Made by a program: the position numbers and the translations under genes. A stretch of 64,000 bases of DNA. It comes from Diphasiastrum complanatum (taxonomy: Eukaryota > Streptophyta > Lycopodiopsida > Lycopodiales > Lycopodiaceae). The stretch is from assembly GCA_029204225.1 (NCBI GenBank), contig CM055111.1, positions 47,545,224 through 47,609,223 on the forward strand, written 5' to 3'. The notes beneath the pieces were generated by a model. That model was not told the DNA's origin and made no database searches. It was given only the letters and a program-made list of their open reading frames with translations. This document shows positions 48,301 through 60,881 of this stretch, piece by piece; the stretch's first letter is position 1, and every line of letters begins with the position of its first letter.

Positions 48301-49150
48301 ATGAACAATTTTGAACTCTCACCTGTGTCATCTTCATATTGATCATCATCGTATTGATGTTGATCAGTATAATTGTCTTCATAATAATAGTCATCACATT
48401 GATGTTGATCAGCATAATTTCCCGCTTGTCATTTGTCTTTTCTCTGTTCCATCTCCTTCTATTTCTTGAAGCATTCACGCTTCCAGTGACCAGGTTTGCT
48501 GCAGTACCTACAATTTCCAGGTTTATTTTGTCTTGAATAGCCGCATCCTTGACCTTGGTCTTGATTCCAATCACCTTGATTCGGACTATCATTGACTTGC
48601 TCATGAAATTGTTGAAATGATCCTTGGCTTGAGTTTCCTCCTCTCGATTGATACTTTCCACGACCAAATCTTCCACCCCGTCCTCTAACTACAAGAGCTT
48701 GATCATAGCTCCTGTTACGATGATTCAAGTTCTCTTGACGTTGCCCTTCTTGCAAAAGCAATCCACCTAGTTCTTCATAGGTTGGAAGATTTTCTCTTGT
48801 GACTATACTCGTCACAAACATTTGATGTGACTCACTCAGACTATTCAGTGTCAATTGCATGATCTCATGATCTTGTATTCGCTCTCCAACTGCTGCCAAT
48901 TGATCACGGATTCTTTGATCTTTAGTATGTGATCAGCAATAGTTGCACCATCATCCATCCGCAATGTATGCAACTTTGTCTTTAAAAATAGTATTCGAGA
49001 TGTATTTGTCGTTTCAAACAATGCCTTCAATGTATCCCACGCTTCTTTTGGTCCTTCCGAATCTGAAATATAGGGAATAATTGCATCTCTAACTGATAAG
49101 TTGATGACATTTTGGGCTTTCCGTCTTCTCCTATCAAATGCCCGTTAATC

Positions 49151-49403
49151 TTAGATATGCAACATCAAGCATTCACCATAAGCAATCACCACAAGAAGGC
49201 GGAAGAAGAACACGTACTGTCACTCTATCACACTAACTCATACAGAATGTTAAATTTACAAATAAACCCTGAACCCTGATAGAGAGAGAAAACCTACGAG
49301 TAGACTAATAGACTAGCCTACGGCTATTGACAGCTAGTCATAGCTGTCAACATTAATGTGCATCGTAAACAGTAACAATGAAGTTTATCATTGATTTCTA
49401 ACA
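49151..49403 (-). repeat. 5' LTR of the young copia
   Basis: Same start TGTTAGAAATCAATG at 49403, with about 98 percent identity to the other copy apart from one short indel. No target-site duplication is evident around the pair. Confidence 0.9.
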
Positions 49404-49601
49404 CTTGAAATCCTTATAGATTTTTTTGCACCTAGTGCTGAAAATCTCATCAAAATTTACAAACATGCTAATTTGAGACAAACTAAAAGACTCTTCTTTG
49501 GTCCTATACAATTCCACACATGTGGGAAAGATACCTAAGTCTCAAAACAATGATTGATCTTGTAAGGATTACCATGAAGATCTAGTTAGATCATGTTGCA
49601 T

Positions 49602-51130
49602 CTAACCAAAAGGACACCTACGGAGCCAAACCACCCAACCAACAGGAAACAAATAGTCGAAGCTCTTGAAGTTATCAAATGCATCTGATTTCTTCTTCAA
49701 GAAGTAGATCCACGTCTTACGTGACATATCATCAATAAAGGTCATGAAATAGAAGGCTTTACCTAAGGACATGGTCCTCATAGGCCCGCATAAATCTGTG
49801 TGGAATAAATCTAGGATGTTCTTTGCTCTTGCAACACCCCCTTTATTGAACTTCTCTCGATGCTGCTTCCCATATACACAAGATTTACACATCGATTTCA
49901 AGTGATCTTCTATGGTAGGCAATCTTGTTACCATCTCCAATTTTCTCATCAAACTGAGGCTTCCCAAGTTTAAGTATGTTTGCCATCGCAAAACTGCTTG
50001 AAACTTCTGTCGTAGGCTAAAAATAGTATGCCAAGGGCAACAGTGATGTCAAAAGTTGCAAAATAATGACCTGCACTTTTATCCTTACCAGGCCACTCCT
50101 CGCTTTTCCACCAATTTGAAAGCCAAATCGGCGTCGCCTTCCGAAATGCACTCAGTCGTCAACTCCCAACAACGTGCCCAGTGGAATGGTGAAATCACTT
50201 ATGACACACTCCAAACACTTTCTCCGCTGCAATCACTCTATTTTGTTGTACCGTACTTGTAGGTACACTTTGGGTGCCCTTCGTTTGGAGGTTATAGCCT
50301 TTTGTTTGGGTCAAAACGGGCAAAGGACCCAAAAATAGAGACTTTTCTAGTTTTTGAACTGTTTCTTCACCTTGAAGAAACTTCACTCTTCACATGTAAA
50401 GGGACCTAGCTCCAATTTTAGTATGAAAATTTTTAATGAGGTTGAAGGCCAAAATGCACTTCATTTCTTCAGGACCCTCTTCAACAACCCTTCAGACTCC
50501 ATCCAATGGTTGATTTTGATCCAACTGTGGATATCCCTTCTGGATAGCACGAACTGAGCCATTGATCTTGTATCTTCTCTATCCAACGGATCTGAGCACT
50601 CTTGTGCACTAATGGAGAGTCTTGTAAGCGCTACCCCCTCCGAAACACTATGGTTTCACCCTGGTTCCACGCGTGAACAGTCCGTGACCTCCCTGTCTAC
50701 GGTCGCGCCTCCCTAAGTTCGTTTTTGCTTGATCTAACTCACCTATGAATTGATTTGAGCACGATCTAAGGCCTGAAGCAGGTTTGCCGTACTGATACCA
50801 AGTCTTTAGAGTGTTCACTCATGAAATTCCGTGGAGAAACGGTGATTTTAGCTCAACTTGACAAAGTGGCTTTTTTCACCTTTTACCGCAAATCTGCTAG
50901 GTTAACTGTCTGGAGACAAATCTCTGACATAAACCTCAGAATTACTCCATGGCTGGTTGACAATGTAATCAGCTTCCTTCTTGTCCTTACGACATCCAAA
51001 ACGGTGCACAAACAGTGAAGAAATCACCAGTTATATATAAAAAAACCGTAACTCCAAACCCGGTTTCAATTTTCAACTGGCTTCAAAATTGTCAATTTTT
51101 CGCCAAAATTTTCCCTGTCTGATGCTATGC
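49602..51130 (-). mobile_element. Ty1/copia fragment with leader and LTR
   Basis: Minus strand: GAG-pre-integrase and integrase start (CKSCVYGKQHREKFNKGG, FYFMTFIDDMSRKTWIYF) at 49990-49650, leader sequence 50020-50790, primer-binding site complement tgatacca at 50793-50800, and an LTR from 50801 to about 51130 with a TATA-like stretch near 51035. The leader matches that of the copia at 15650-17760. Fossil. Confidence 0.7.
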
Positions 51131-51616
51131 ATAGGCTAATAATCCCTCTGTTGAGCTTGGCAAGCCTCTATAAACTAGAAACCGTGCACCATTGCTTCTC
51201 TTTCCGTCTTCAACCCGCATAAACCCCAAACTCTCAGAAGACAGTTCTCCCGAAGCTCTCTTCAATAGCAAAGTTGTACTGTGTACACTCCTTGTACGAC
51301 TCTGATACCAACTTAGAATTTGCTTTGCACAGGAACACTGATCATGCTGCACAGTAACACAGACAGAAAACACTCTCCACAGCAAGCTCACATAGCAACT
51401 GTATTTCTCAAAATGAAATTACACTGTACATATAGTTGTTCACTCAAGCAACCCATGCATGACCCAAGTTGCTGTTGGCGGGACGCGTGTCCCGTCGACT
51501 TGCCTCGTGGCGAGGCCAACTGATCCTTATCCAATGATAGGACCCATAGTACAGTAACACAGTGATTCTACTTTAATTCTAACTCAGTCTATAGCTAAAT
51601 GTCTTTCTCCAAAACA
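51131..51616 (-). mobile_element. Second copia leader, primer-binding site and LTR
   Basis: A second primer-binding site complement, tgatacca (51303-51310, reading TGGTATCAGAGTCGTAC on the minus strand), lies only 510 bases from the first. A probable LTR extends from 51313 to about 51616, where aaaaca reads as a TG start. No coding sequence belongs clearly to it. Confidence 0.5.
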
Positions 51617-51639
51617 ATTTGAACATAAAGGTACATAGC

Positions 51640-53168
51640 TTATTGGTCGACGAGGCTCCGAGAAATCGGGTGAATAATGGCCTTGTGCACCACAATTATA
51701 ACAGTTGCCCCGCCAGCTTCTTCGACGGTAAATTGACTGGTGCATAAACAGTCTTCTGATTTGAGTTCATTGTTTGAGCAGGTACAAAACGCTTTGGTCC
51801 AAATTTTGGTTTGGGCTACAACGCTGGTGCAGATGATCCTTGCACATAACGGCAATGCTCCTCCGGATCTATTTCATATACATATAGAACTTCTCCATCA
51901 GCACTCTCAACATAAGAAACTTGTTTAACTTTACATGCATGGTTAGAGTGACTTGGAGCTCCACATCTTGTACACTAGATATTCGGATCAGAACGTGGTG
52001 CCTTCTGCCACTTATTCGATACTTTAAATATCTGTACTTTTAAGTCTTGTATTTGCTTCGACAGATCCGAGATATTCTTCTTCCAAATTTTATCGGTTTT
52101 TGTAGATAGTTTCTTGGAAGGCTTAGACTTCTTTTTCGTCTTTTTCTCCTTCCTATGGTTCTTGTCATCTTCAGAAGAATTTTAGCTTTCAGTGTTGGAA
52201 TCAACACTGGAACTTGATGACTCCGAACTATTGCACGAATCCTCTTACAAACTTGAATCATCAGATAAAGCTGATGACTTCTTCTTTGTCTTCTTGCTGG
52301 GAAAACGCTTCCGAGCAATCTTTGTTTCATAATTTCCTATTGTTGCAATGACTTCATCCAAAATATTCATTGGTCCTTGTCGACACTACAAGTCAATCTT
52401 ACTTGGTAGCCCTACAAGATACCATTCAATCTACATTGCAACAAGATAAACACCAACTAGTTTACCAATTAAGTTTTTAATTTTTTGGGTGTACCTTCTC
52501 AGAGACTCATTTTCTTCCTTTTGAATAGAGTTGAGTTGTGCAAGCACTCGGGTAGAGTAACCAATCTCACAAAACTGATTAAGAAAGGCTTCTTTCAATA
52601 AGTCCCAAGTGTTAACGACTGCACAATCCATTTGGCTGTACCAAATTCGGACTTGTTTCTGTAGTAGACCAAGAAATATACGTAATTTGTCTGCATTCAT
52701 GCCCTCACTATTGGAAACAGCGATGGACTCAAATTGAGAAATATAACTATTGGCGTCATCTGAAGAAGTTTTCTTAAAGTAATCATGTTTAATTTTTGAA
52801 CTAGAATTGAATTGGTTCTGAGGAGGATCCATTTTTGGTTCAAGATTGGAATTAGGCTCAGGGTCAGGGTCAGGGTCAAGATCGGAATCAGAATTTAGAT
52901 CGGGATCTGATTCAATTTCAGAACTAGGTTTGGGACCAGGATTTGGATTAGGATTACCAACAATCTCAGAAACTTTAGGTTCAGGTTCAGTATTGGGTTT
53001 ATCGAGTAAGTTGTTGAAATAAATGTTAGCTTCTTGATAAGTGGCAAAAGGTGATGTTCCATGCTGAAAAGCTTGTTGAAGATTCTTGAAAAAGTTCTCA
53101 TAAAGACTTCCATATATTTACAAACGCTCTACTCTAGAACTGCTTGAACTACTTCCTGTAGTTGGCAT
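51640..53168 (-). mobile_element. Ty3/gypsy gag with acidic Pro-Asp repeats
   Basis: Minus strand from an ATG at 53168: a linker rich in DPDPDP and NPNPNP dipeptides (52990-52840), the Retrotrans_gag region (52800-52440: SDDANSYISQFESIAVSNSE, WYSQMDCAVVNTWDLLKEAF, LNSIQKEENESLRRYTQKI), a lysine-rich segment (52330-52040) and two zinc-knuckle-like stretches (CTRCGAPSHSNHAC near 51975, NCYNCGAQGHYSPDF near 51700). No pol is present. Broken fossil. Confidence 0.8.
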
Positions 53169-54830
53169 TCATCTTTAACTGACAGACATCTATATCCAAC
53201 AGATTAGTAATCCTTGGCAATGGGGCCAAAAATAAGCATATGTCGTGTTATACTTATCTTAAATGTAAGGATATGTACCATAAAAGATTATTGTTCTCCA
53301 AAGAGATTGCTTTATGTTTTGATTTTAAATTAACTCATTTTATTGTTCTTGGATTAAAAGCTGGTTGTCAACGGACATTCAAGAGTATTGGCAACCAGTA
53401 TCACCGGTTAGATGTGGTTCCAAACAATCAAAAGTAAAAGATATTGATGTCGACAATCTCATATCGAACATGTTGCATTTTTTATTAGTGTATTTGACTT
53501 ATTGGCCAGCCCGATATATCAGTCTGTGCCCCTAATAAAGTTTGTCAGACAAGCGAGGTCTGTTGCATCAAATAAACCAAAGTAGAGAAAGATGCAAATG
53601 TCTCAAAGCATTCCAAATGAAGTCCGACAATCTGTCCTCAACAATAATAGAGTATGCTCATTCATAAGAACGATTGACTACTATGTTGAACTACACGAGT
53701 ATCCATATGCAAAGTTCAGAGCTTTGATTCACAACAACACAAAGCAAGCTTTAGGATGTGTAAGTCTGAATATACATCAGATAAATGTAGCAGTGATATG
53801 CTCCAAGCAATCAATTATTCGATCACACAGGCAATCAAATAACCAATGAGTTTTAAGACAATCTTAGCAGTGAATTTACGGTTGCTCTCATACGACAATA
53901 TCAAGGCTAAAGAAGTGTATGACAAGAGTTTCAATCACAAGCACATCCAACAAGGTGAGGCTTACCAACTGTCAAGTACTCAGCAAACAGAAGACTTATA
54001 AAAGTGGCGAGAAGAGAGAACTCGAAATCTCAAACACTCTCAGAGATCTCCTGATAAACTTGATAACTGTAATGAAGTGTAAATGGAGTACATATAGAGA
54101 ACGAGCGCAAGAGAACTTGGCTCTCTAGTAACCGGTATGTCGCTTCTTATTTAATTTAATTAACTAATTCCAACGAATAAGAAAATTACAAGTGTACATT
54201 TTCTAAGTGGCATCCTTGTCACACAGCTTTGCTCCAATGAGAAGCAAGCATGTGGAAAGTTACAACATTTAATTTGAGGCATGACAGGTAGGGCTTCTGG
54301 AATGTTCCTTCCTTAGGGCTAGTCTTCTTACTAAGGTTTGTGTCGTTTCATATTCGCCCTTCGGAATATAGTCCTTTCTTCAGTCACATTTATTTAGGCC
54401 TATTTATCTTTGATATATCTTTGAATAACTTGTCCTTGTCAGGTCCATTAGATATTTCTTCATATTCGGTGATTATCTTCATCACTTGAGTAGGTTAATT
54501 GGGAATTTGCATCATCAAATACTACTTCGAGATAAATAAGCATGTAATATGGTATTACACCTTGACTTGTTGGTGTATCTCCAAGGTTGATCAAAATTTA
54601 ATGTGTGCCACAGCTTGCTAGAAAGCTAGTGAAGTTTGTGTTGCAATTTGTTTCAACTCAATTGGATGTGTCTTGCGGAAGTTATAGCCATTTGAATCAA
54701 GGTGTGTCTATAGGCACCCAAACTCACATGTAGCTTGTTTGATCCAAAAATTCATGCTTTTGCATGCCAATCTTGACTAGATGAGATCCAGGTGTGATTT
54801 TGAGTCACTAGTTCGGACTCTGATAACTCC
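53169..54830. other. Spacer without recognised genes
   Basis: Probably leader or LTR of the neighbouring gypsy gag in its left part. The short open frames at 53240-53437 and 53592-53849 have no recognisable motif. No RNA gene was found. Confidence 0.4.
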
Positions 54831-54834
54831 GACC

Positions 54835-55029
54835 ATGAATGGAAACACAGAAGGGAACGGAGACCTAAACGCAAGGATACCAAAGAGGCTTGAGACACCC
54901 TCAAAGCCATTTATGAGGCCAAAAACACTTCCAGATTACTCACTCTTATGAATAAAACCTTCCAAAGCTATAAAAAGAGTGATGAGAGTGTCTCAAACTT
55001 TGTCATGAGAGTGACGGATCTTCGCATGG
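54835..55029 (+). mobile_element. Ty1/copia gag fragment split by an insertion
   Basis: The plus strand reads DTLKAIYEAKNTSRLLTLMN, then YKKSDESVSNFVMRVTDLRM, a typical UBN2-type copia gag. It ends where the LTR of the minus-strand copia begins, so that element inserted into it. Fossil. Confidence 0.8.
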
Positions 55030-58000
55030 TAGCGAATCTGTGTTTTCCTCTGCTCTTCTTTAGAGGTTTTGTGTTTTGCTTTTGCAGAAGTTTTGTTTAT
55101 TTGCGGGTTCCTAAGCAAACTACTACAGACCACAAATCATAAAAGATTCAAGCTACAAAATGACGCAAACAATGAGATGGAGAAGAAGAGAGTAATTGCA
55201 TTTGTGTTTTGTGAGTCGTTCAGTGTATCACTCATTGGTTGCCTGATGCTCCTCTAATTGGCTGTGTTTTGCTTGTTGGTAGACTTTCATGCACAATTGA
55301 ACTCTCTACTATCCACCTTTTTTCTTGTGGTAATTTATCCATGTATATATCCACTATTTGGAGTTTACAAGATAGTTAATAATGAATTACAAGACAAGAT
55401 AATGCTAATCAATTAGTTAGCTATCCTCTATCAATGTCGCTTCTCGCAGCTGAGCATGGAAGTGTAAGACTCCACACTCGTCGTGGGCTACCAACTGTCA
55501 GCTCAAATTGTTTTCTTTCGGTTTGTCTCTTCCTCCAGTGTGTCTTGTCGTTTGGTTGCAGCGACGAAACTCGAACACCTTTTCTTCGGCCTCCGAGGTA
55601 TGTCCGACCTTCGGTTCGGTTCGGCCTTTGAGATCTTTTTGTTCTTCAGGACATCTTCATTTTCCGAGATCTTTGCGGCAAAGTTGCAGGAGTTCACTAT
55701 TTCTGACACTCCCTCTTGAACCATGCAACTTTGGTATATGTTCAGTCCCATTGCATTTCTTTGTTTTGTGAAGAGTGGTTTGTCGAGCAGCTTCGTGAGC
55801 AAATCCATAACCATGTCTTTAGAGTTTATGTACTGGACTTTCAGCTCTCCTTTCGAGATCAAGTCTCAAACATGATGGTACTTCAGAGGTTTATGTTTTT
55901 TCTTTGAATGAAAAACAGGATCCTGGGACAGATATATGGCACTTTGAGAATCCATCATCATCGTGTAAGGTTCTCTTTGTCGTATGCCAATTGCCTCCAA
56001 CATCATCTACAACCATACTATCTCATTTGCCATTTTTGAAGCTGCGACATATTCAGCTTCGCATGAGAATTGAGCCACCAAAGTTTGTTTCTTGCATGTC
56101 CAGCTGATTGCTGCTTCGCATGCTATCGAACACCCTCCTGTCACGGACTTGTTGTCGTCTTTGCAGCTCGCCCAGCTTGCATCACTATATTGTTGCATCT
56201 CGAATTCTTTTTTGTCTTTTTCTGTTTTGATAGTTAATCCAATACTTTGGGTGCCTTCAGATATTGCAAAATTCTTTTTGCCATTTGCCAATGTGCCATG
56301 CCAGGATTCGAACAGAATTGATTCAATGCATAAACAAGGAAGGCCAAGTCGGGTTTGGTACAGATTGTAAGGTACATCATACTACCGATCAAGTTTTGGT
56401 ATGGTATACCTTCCATCTTTTGTCTCCCCTCATCAGTATTTGGACAGTCATGTTTTGTCAATCTTGCTCTAGTTATCATTGGTGTGGCTTTTTCTTTGCA
56501 GTCCAGCATCCGGTATTGCTTCAGTACCTTTTCGGGATATTCTAATTGACTCAAATGCATTACTCCTCTTATTCGATCTCTTCTGATCTCCAGCCCAAGA
56601 CATTTTGTTGCTTCTCCCAGATCTGTGATTTCGTAACTTGCAAATATCTGATTCTTTGTTTCTTTGATCAGCGTTAAAGAGTTTCCTATTATCAGGGAGT
56701 CATCTACAAATATAGTCAGAATCACAAAATTTTTTCCTACTTTCTTCATATAGATATTACAATCTGGTTGTGTAGGAACGAAGTCTAGAAACTTCGTAAG
56801 ACTGTCGAGCTTCTTGTACCAAGCTCATGATGTCTATTTCAGACCATAAATGCATTGTTGCAACCGACAAACATATTGTCAATTGTCGGGGTCTTCGTAT
56901 ACTTCAAGCTGCTTTATGAAGATATCTTTCTCTAGATCTCCGTGGAGAAAGACTGTCTTCACATCAATCTGGTGTACTTCCAGATTGTATTGTATTGCGT
57001 ATGCAAGGAGCAGTCAAATGCTTGTCATCTTCACCATTCGTGAATACGTATTGAAATAATCAATGTCGTACCTTTGTGTGTAGCCCTTTGCGACAAGCCT
57101 TGTTTTGTAGCATCTGACAGTGCCATCTGATTTGATTTTTCATTTGTATACCCATTTGTAGTCGACGATCTTTTTATCTTTGGGCAGTGGCTCTAGCGTC
57201 CATGCCTCATTTTGTCTCATTGATTCGATCTCTTCTGACATTGCTTGCTTCCATAATTCTCCCTCTGGATAGCTTCTTGATATGTTGTTGGCTCTTCAGT
57301 GAAGCTACAATATTCAAACTCTATCTCTTCGCTCCATTGAAGGTTGTCAATGTATTGATCTGGAGGTTTTCTTTGTCTTGTTGACCTTCTTGGTCCTGTC
57401 TGTCACTACTACTTTGCTTCTAGGCTGATCTTCAGCTTCCTGCTGGTTTGGAGTTTGGGGCTCAACATTCTAGGTTGATGATTGTCCTCGATCTCCCTCT
57501 TACATTGGTAGTAGTGTGAAGTACTCATGGCCTTTTTTCTTCCTTCAATCCAAGAAATGTGAATATCATGGCCTTTTCTTCTCTACTCGACACAACTTTC
57601 TTCGTGGTTGGGTTGTAGAACCTATACACTTGTGATCCATTTGAGTATCCGACCATGATTGTTTGCTCTGACTTTTCATCAAGCTTGCTTCTTTTTTCTT
57701 TTGGTATGTGCTTGTAAGCTGCACATCCAAACACACGCACTTATGATAGATCAGACTTTCTACTTGTCCACATTTTGTACGGTGTTTTGTTCTCCAGGGT
57801 TGTTGTTGTTGATCCGTACTGCAGGTGTACTGCTGCAGCTATTGCCTCAGCCCAATATTGACTCAACAATTGAGCCTGTGCCATTATGCATCTGTCTCCT
57901 TTGACTAGCATCATGTTTCTTCTTTCTACAACACCATTATCTTCGGGTGTGTACGAAGGAATGAATTGATGCTCTATTCCTTGTTCTGGGCAGAATCTTG

Positions 58001-59832
58001 AAAACTCCTTGCTCTTGTACTCACCTCCATTGTTAAACTTAATGGTCTGTACTTTCTTCGAGGTGTATCATTCTTGTGAATGCCACAAACTTCTTGAAAA
58101 AGTCAAACACTTCAGATTTTTTTTTCAAATAATAGATCGTTGTCATCCGATTGTAGTCATCAATGAACATTAGGAAATACCTTGATCCTAAGAACGAATC
58201 AACCTTCATTGGTCCACAGACATATGAGTGGACGAGCTCAAGAACTTCTTTTGCTCTTCTTCCCTCATATACAAATGAACTTTGATGTTGTTTGCCCTTC
58301 TAGAAGGCTTCACAGAATTTGGTGTCGAGTTTGGATATCTTTAGACCTGTGACTATTTCTTTTCTGCTCATGTCGTAGAGGCTCCTCATGTTCAAATGAT
58401 ACATTCTTTTATGCCAGAGTTGATCTTCATTTTTTGATGCATTTAGTATGTTACTAGAGCTGCTGATTAGCTTTGCTTGGTAGATGTTACCTTCTCTAAA
58501 TCCAATTGTTAGCAGCTTGTTTGTTGTTTTCTCAATCATTCGGCATATATTGCCATCGAACAGAACTCGAATTCTGAGATCTGTCATCTTTGAGATTAAT
58601 AGCAGGTCTCTTAGTGAGGATACGTATAGTGCTCCTGGAAGCTCTGCTTGTCCCGATAGTGTTTGCAGCTGTAAAGTCCCGATGCCCTTGACATCGTGTC
58701 GGCTCCTGTCGCCTAGAATCACTGCTCTGTTGTTTTTGAGTTCTTTGTAGTTGACCAAGATCCTTTTATTGCAGGTAATGTGTGAAGTTGCTTCTGAATT
58801 GATGACTACATCGTAGTCTTGTTCAATATAGCTTGTTGAAGCTTCATCGAATATTGTGAAGGCTTCATCACTTTTGTCTGCACCCTTCGACGACTCTACA
58901 ACATTTGTCTTTTCGGCCTTGTTCCTTCTTTTTGGGTTGAATCTGCAATCGTATGCAGAATGTCTTTTCTTCCTACAGTGCATGCAATGTATTGTTGGGT
59001 TGAACCAGCATCTATTGGTTGTGTGTCCCGGCTTGTGACAGTGATCACAAGGAGAAGATTGTTGGTAGTCATTTCCTCTGTTCAAAGACTTGGTGTTCGT
59101 CTTGTCAAATCTGGGCTTCTTGTTCTTCTTCTTTCCTTTTGTGAAAAGAGCCTTCTCCTGATCATTGTTTCCTTCTCCTTAGTCTCTCATTAGCAAGCCT
59201 GACAGGTCACTCAAACATCATGTCTGGTAAGTTTTGAATGAGCATTCTCAGTGGCTGATAGGACGCAGGTAGAGATTTCATGAAGTACATCAGCTGTTGT
59301 GATGCTGGGACCTGGTGCTCCTGTCCAGATGCAACAAGTTGAGTGAAGATCATTCTAATTTTCTCAACATGCTGATCCAACTGGTTGTCATCCCATCGTA
59401 TAGATTGCAACTGATTGTGAAGGTGCATTACCGAAGCAGCAGTCCTCACTTCGTAATTCTGCTTTAGTCTTTTCCACGCTTCATGACTACTCTCACAGTC
59501 TTCAATCTGCATGAGTATTTCTTCATTTATGGATGAAATGATGATCGCCATAGTGCGCTCATCGTTTTTGATCCATTCAGCTCTCCTCGGGTCTCCCTTT
59601 AGAGGCTGTTCTTCTGTGAGTTCGGTCACGACCAGATGCCTTCACCCTTCAGAAGTGTTTTGATTTTGAATTTCCATATTCTGTAGTTTGTGTCATCAAG
59701 ATTGATTGCTATTCTTGTCTGGATCTTTGTAGCCATATTATGTTGTCTTAAAGAATCCGCTCTGATACCATGTAGCAAATCTATGTTTTCCTCTGCTCTT
59801 CTTTAGAGGTTTTGTGTTTTGCTTTTGCTAAA
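55030..59832 (-). mobile_element. Ty1/copia element, nearly full set of domains
   Basis: The 3' LTR lies at 55030-55708, preceded on the minus strand by the purine tract caagagggag. Then, reading from right to left: gag (59629-59207: RTMAIIISSINEEILMQIED), zinc knuckle (CDHCHKPGHTTNRC near 59050), protease (58810), GAG-pre-integrase (58420), integrase (58290-57525), RT (57400-56234: FVDDSLIIGNSLTLIKE, NLIGSMMYLTICTKPDLAF) and RNase H (56290-55700). The primer-binding site complement tctgatacca is at 59761-59770. Only about 60 bases at 59771-59832 match the other LTR end. Broken, with many breaks. Confidence 0.9.
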
Positions 59833-60260
59833 CCGTTTGATTTCTAAACATCTGATTTGTTGGACAGGTAAGCCAGATGATGAGGACACCTGGGAGAGGG
59901 AGGATGATTTAAGACTTGGATTCCCTAGTTTCTGCCCATAGAAGGAAGTTCTTATGGGGGGGGATGTTATGTACCATAATGGTATGCCCTTCAGTGACGG
60001 CCTTGCAAGGAGCATGACGCAGGACTGGAGTTTTTGACATGTCTAAGTGCCACACGTTACCATCCTAGGTGGTCACGTGTTGCTGGCAGGACCGTGCTTG
60101 TTGGGACCCATTGTGCTATGCCTATTTAGTGGTGGGGTTTCTCTCTTACCATTCATTAAGTCTACGTGAGAGTTGGTGGATGGAGAGTACATGCATGAGC
60201 CAGGATGTTATGAAGGCCTTGTAAAAAGAGTATCAAATTTACACTTTTTTAAGTTGAGCT
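59833..60260 (+). mobile_element. Ty3/gypsy chromodomain tail and LTR
   Basis: The plus strand reads KPDDEDTWEREDDLRLGFPS at 59868-59930, the usual end of a gypsy integrase chromodomain. It is followed by a G-rich polypurine tract (59956-59963) and tgttatgtaccataat at 59965, the start of an LTR that runs to roughly 60260. Fossil end piece. Confidence 0.75.
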
Positions 60261-60417
60261 TTTAAGCTAGCATTCCTAATATTCTTGATTAAACTTTACA
60301 AAAACTTGTCATGTATCCAAAAAAATGTGAAACATTATTAAAATTCAAGATTAAATCAAATCTATTGATTACATCTGTTTGATATATATTAAGATCCAAA
60401 TATACTTTTCAAGAGTG

Positions 60418-60420
<3 letters not shown>

Positions 60421-60492
<72 letters not shown>
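60421..60492. repeat. Compound GT/GA microsatellite
   Basis: (GT)15 at 60421-60450 passes directly into about 21 GA units to 60492, then into degenerate gactga words. It lies about 390 bases downstream of the PPR stop codon. Confidence 0.97.
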
Positions 60493-60495
<3 letters not shown>

Positions 60496-60881
60496 AAACT
60501 GAGACTGAGACTGACCGATTAGATGTTGAGCACACAAAAGATTTGAAAATCAAACTAATTTATGAGTATTATTTTGTATTGAAATTAAGACTTTATTTCC
60601 CAAATACGCATTTGAAGGGTCTATGTGTTTGACCTATTAGATGTTATTGAGCACACATTAAAAATAATCAACAAAAAGCCTCAAAAACAGAAAATAAGAG
60701 AAAGCCGCGATCAAAGACTTCAATAAGAATTGATCTTCAATAGATCAATAAGAATACACTCATCAACCTTAAAATCTGTGTAATTAAAAATATGTGACAA
60801 CCAAGGCCGCCAAAAATCTCCCAATCCAAGCCTTCTGCATGTACAAATCAGCTAGTTGCAATTGCTCTTTTTCACTTTCCA
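60493..60881 (-). other. 3' flank of the PPR gene
   Basis: AT-rich sequence that should include the 3' untranslated region of the PPR-DYW gene. No polyadenylation signal can be assigned with certainty and no other feature is seen. Confidence 0.4.

Larger units (their letters stand above)
45084..49403 (-). mobile_element. Young Ty1/copia element with paired LTRs
   Basis: Two LTR copies bound it: 45084-45328 (3') and 49151-49403 (5'). Between them on the minus strand lie gag with zinc knuckle CRYCSKPGHWKREC (49140-48480), protease WYINSGASKHMTS (48270), GAG-pre-integrase and integrase (47961-46849: CILGKQHRERFPKDG, YSPQQNGVAERKNR, LRIFGCDAYAHVPDEKRK), RT (46604-45560: YVDDLIII, LVGSLIYLTHKRPDI) and RNase H (45720-45330: SSTEVEYRALNNATQEAVWL, TKHIEIHYHFVREKI). 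A polypurine tract precedes the 3' LTR. The LTRs differ by about five substitutions and one small indel, which makes it young. It is broken, with a small number of breaks. Confidence 0.93.
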
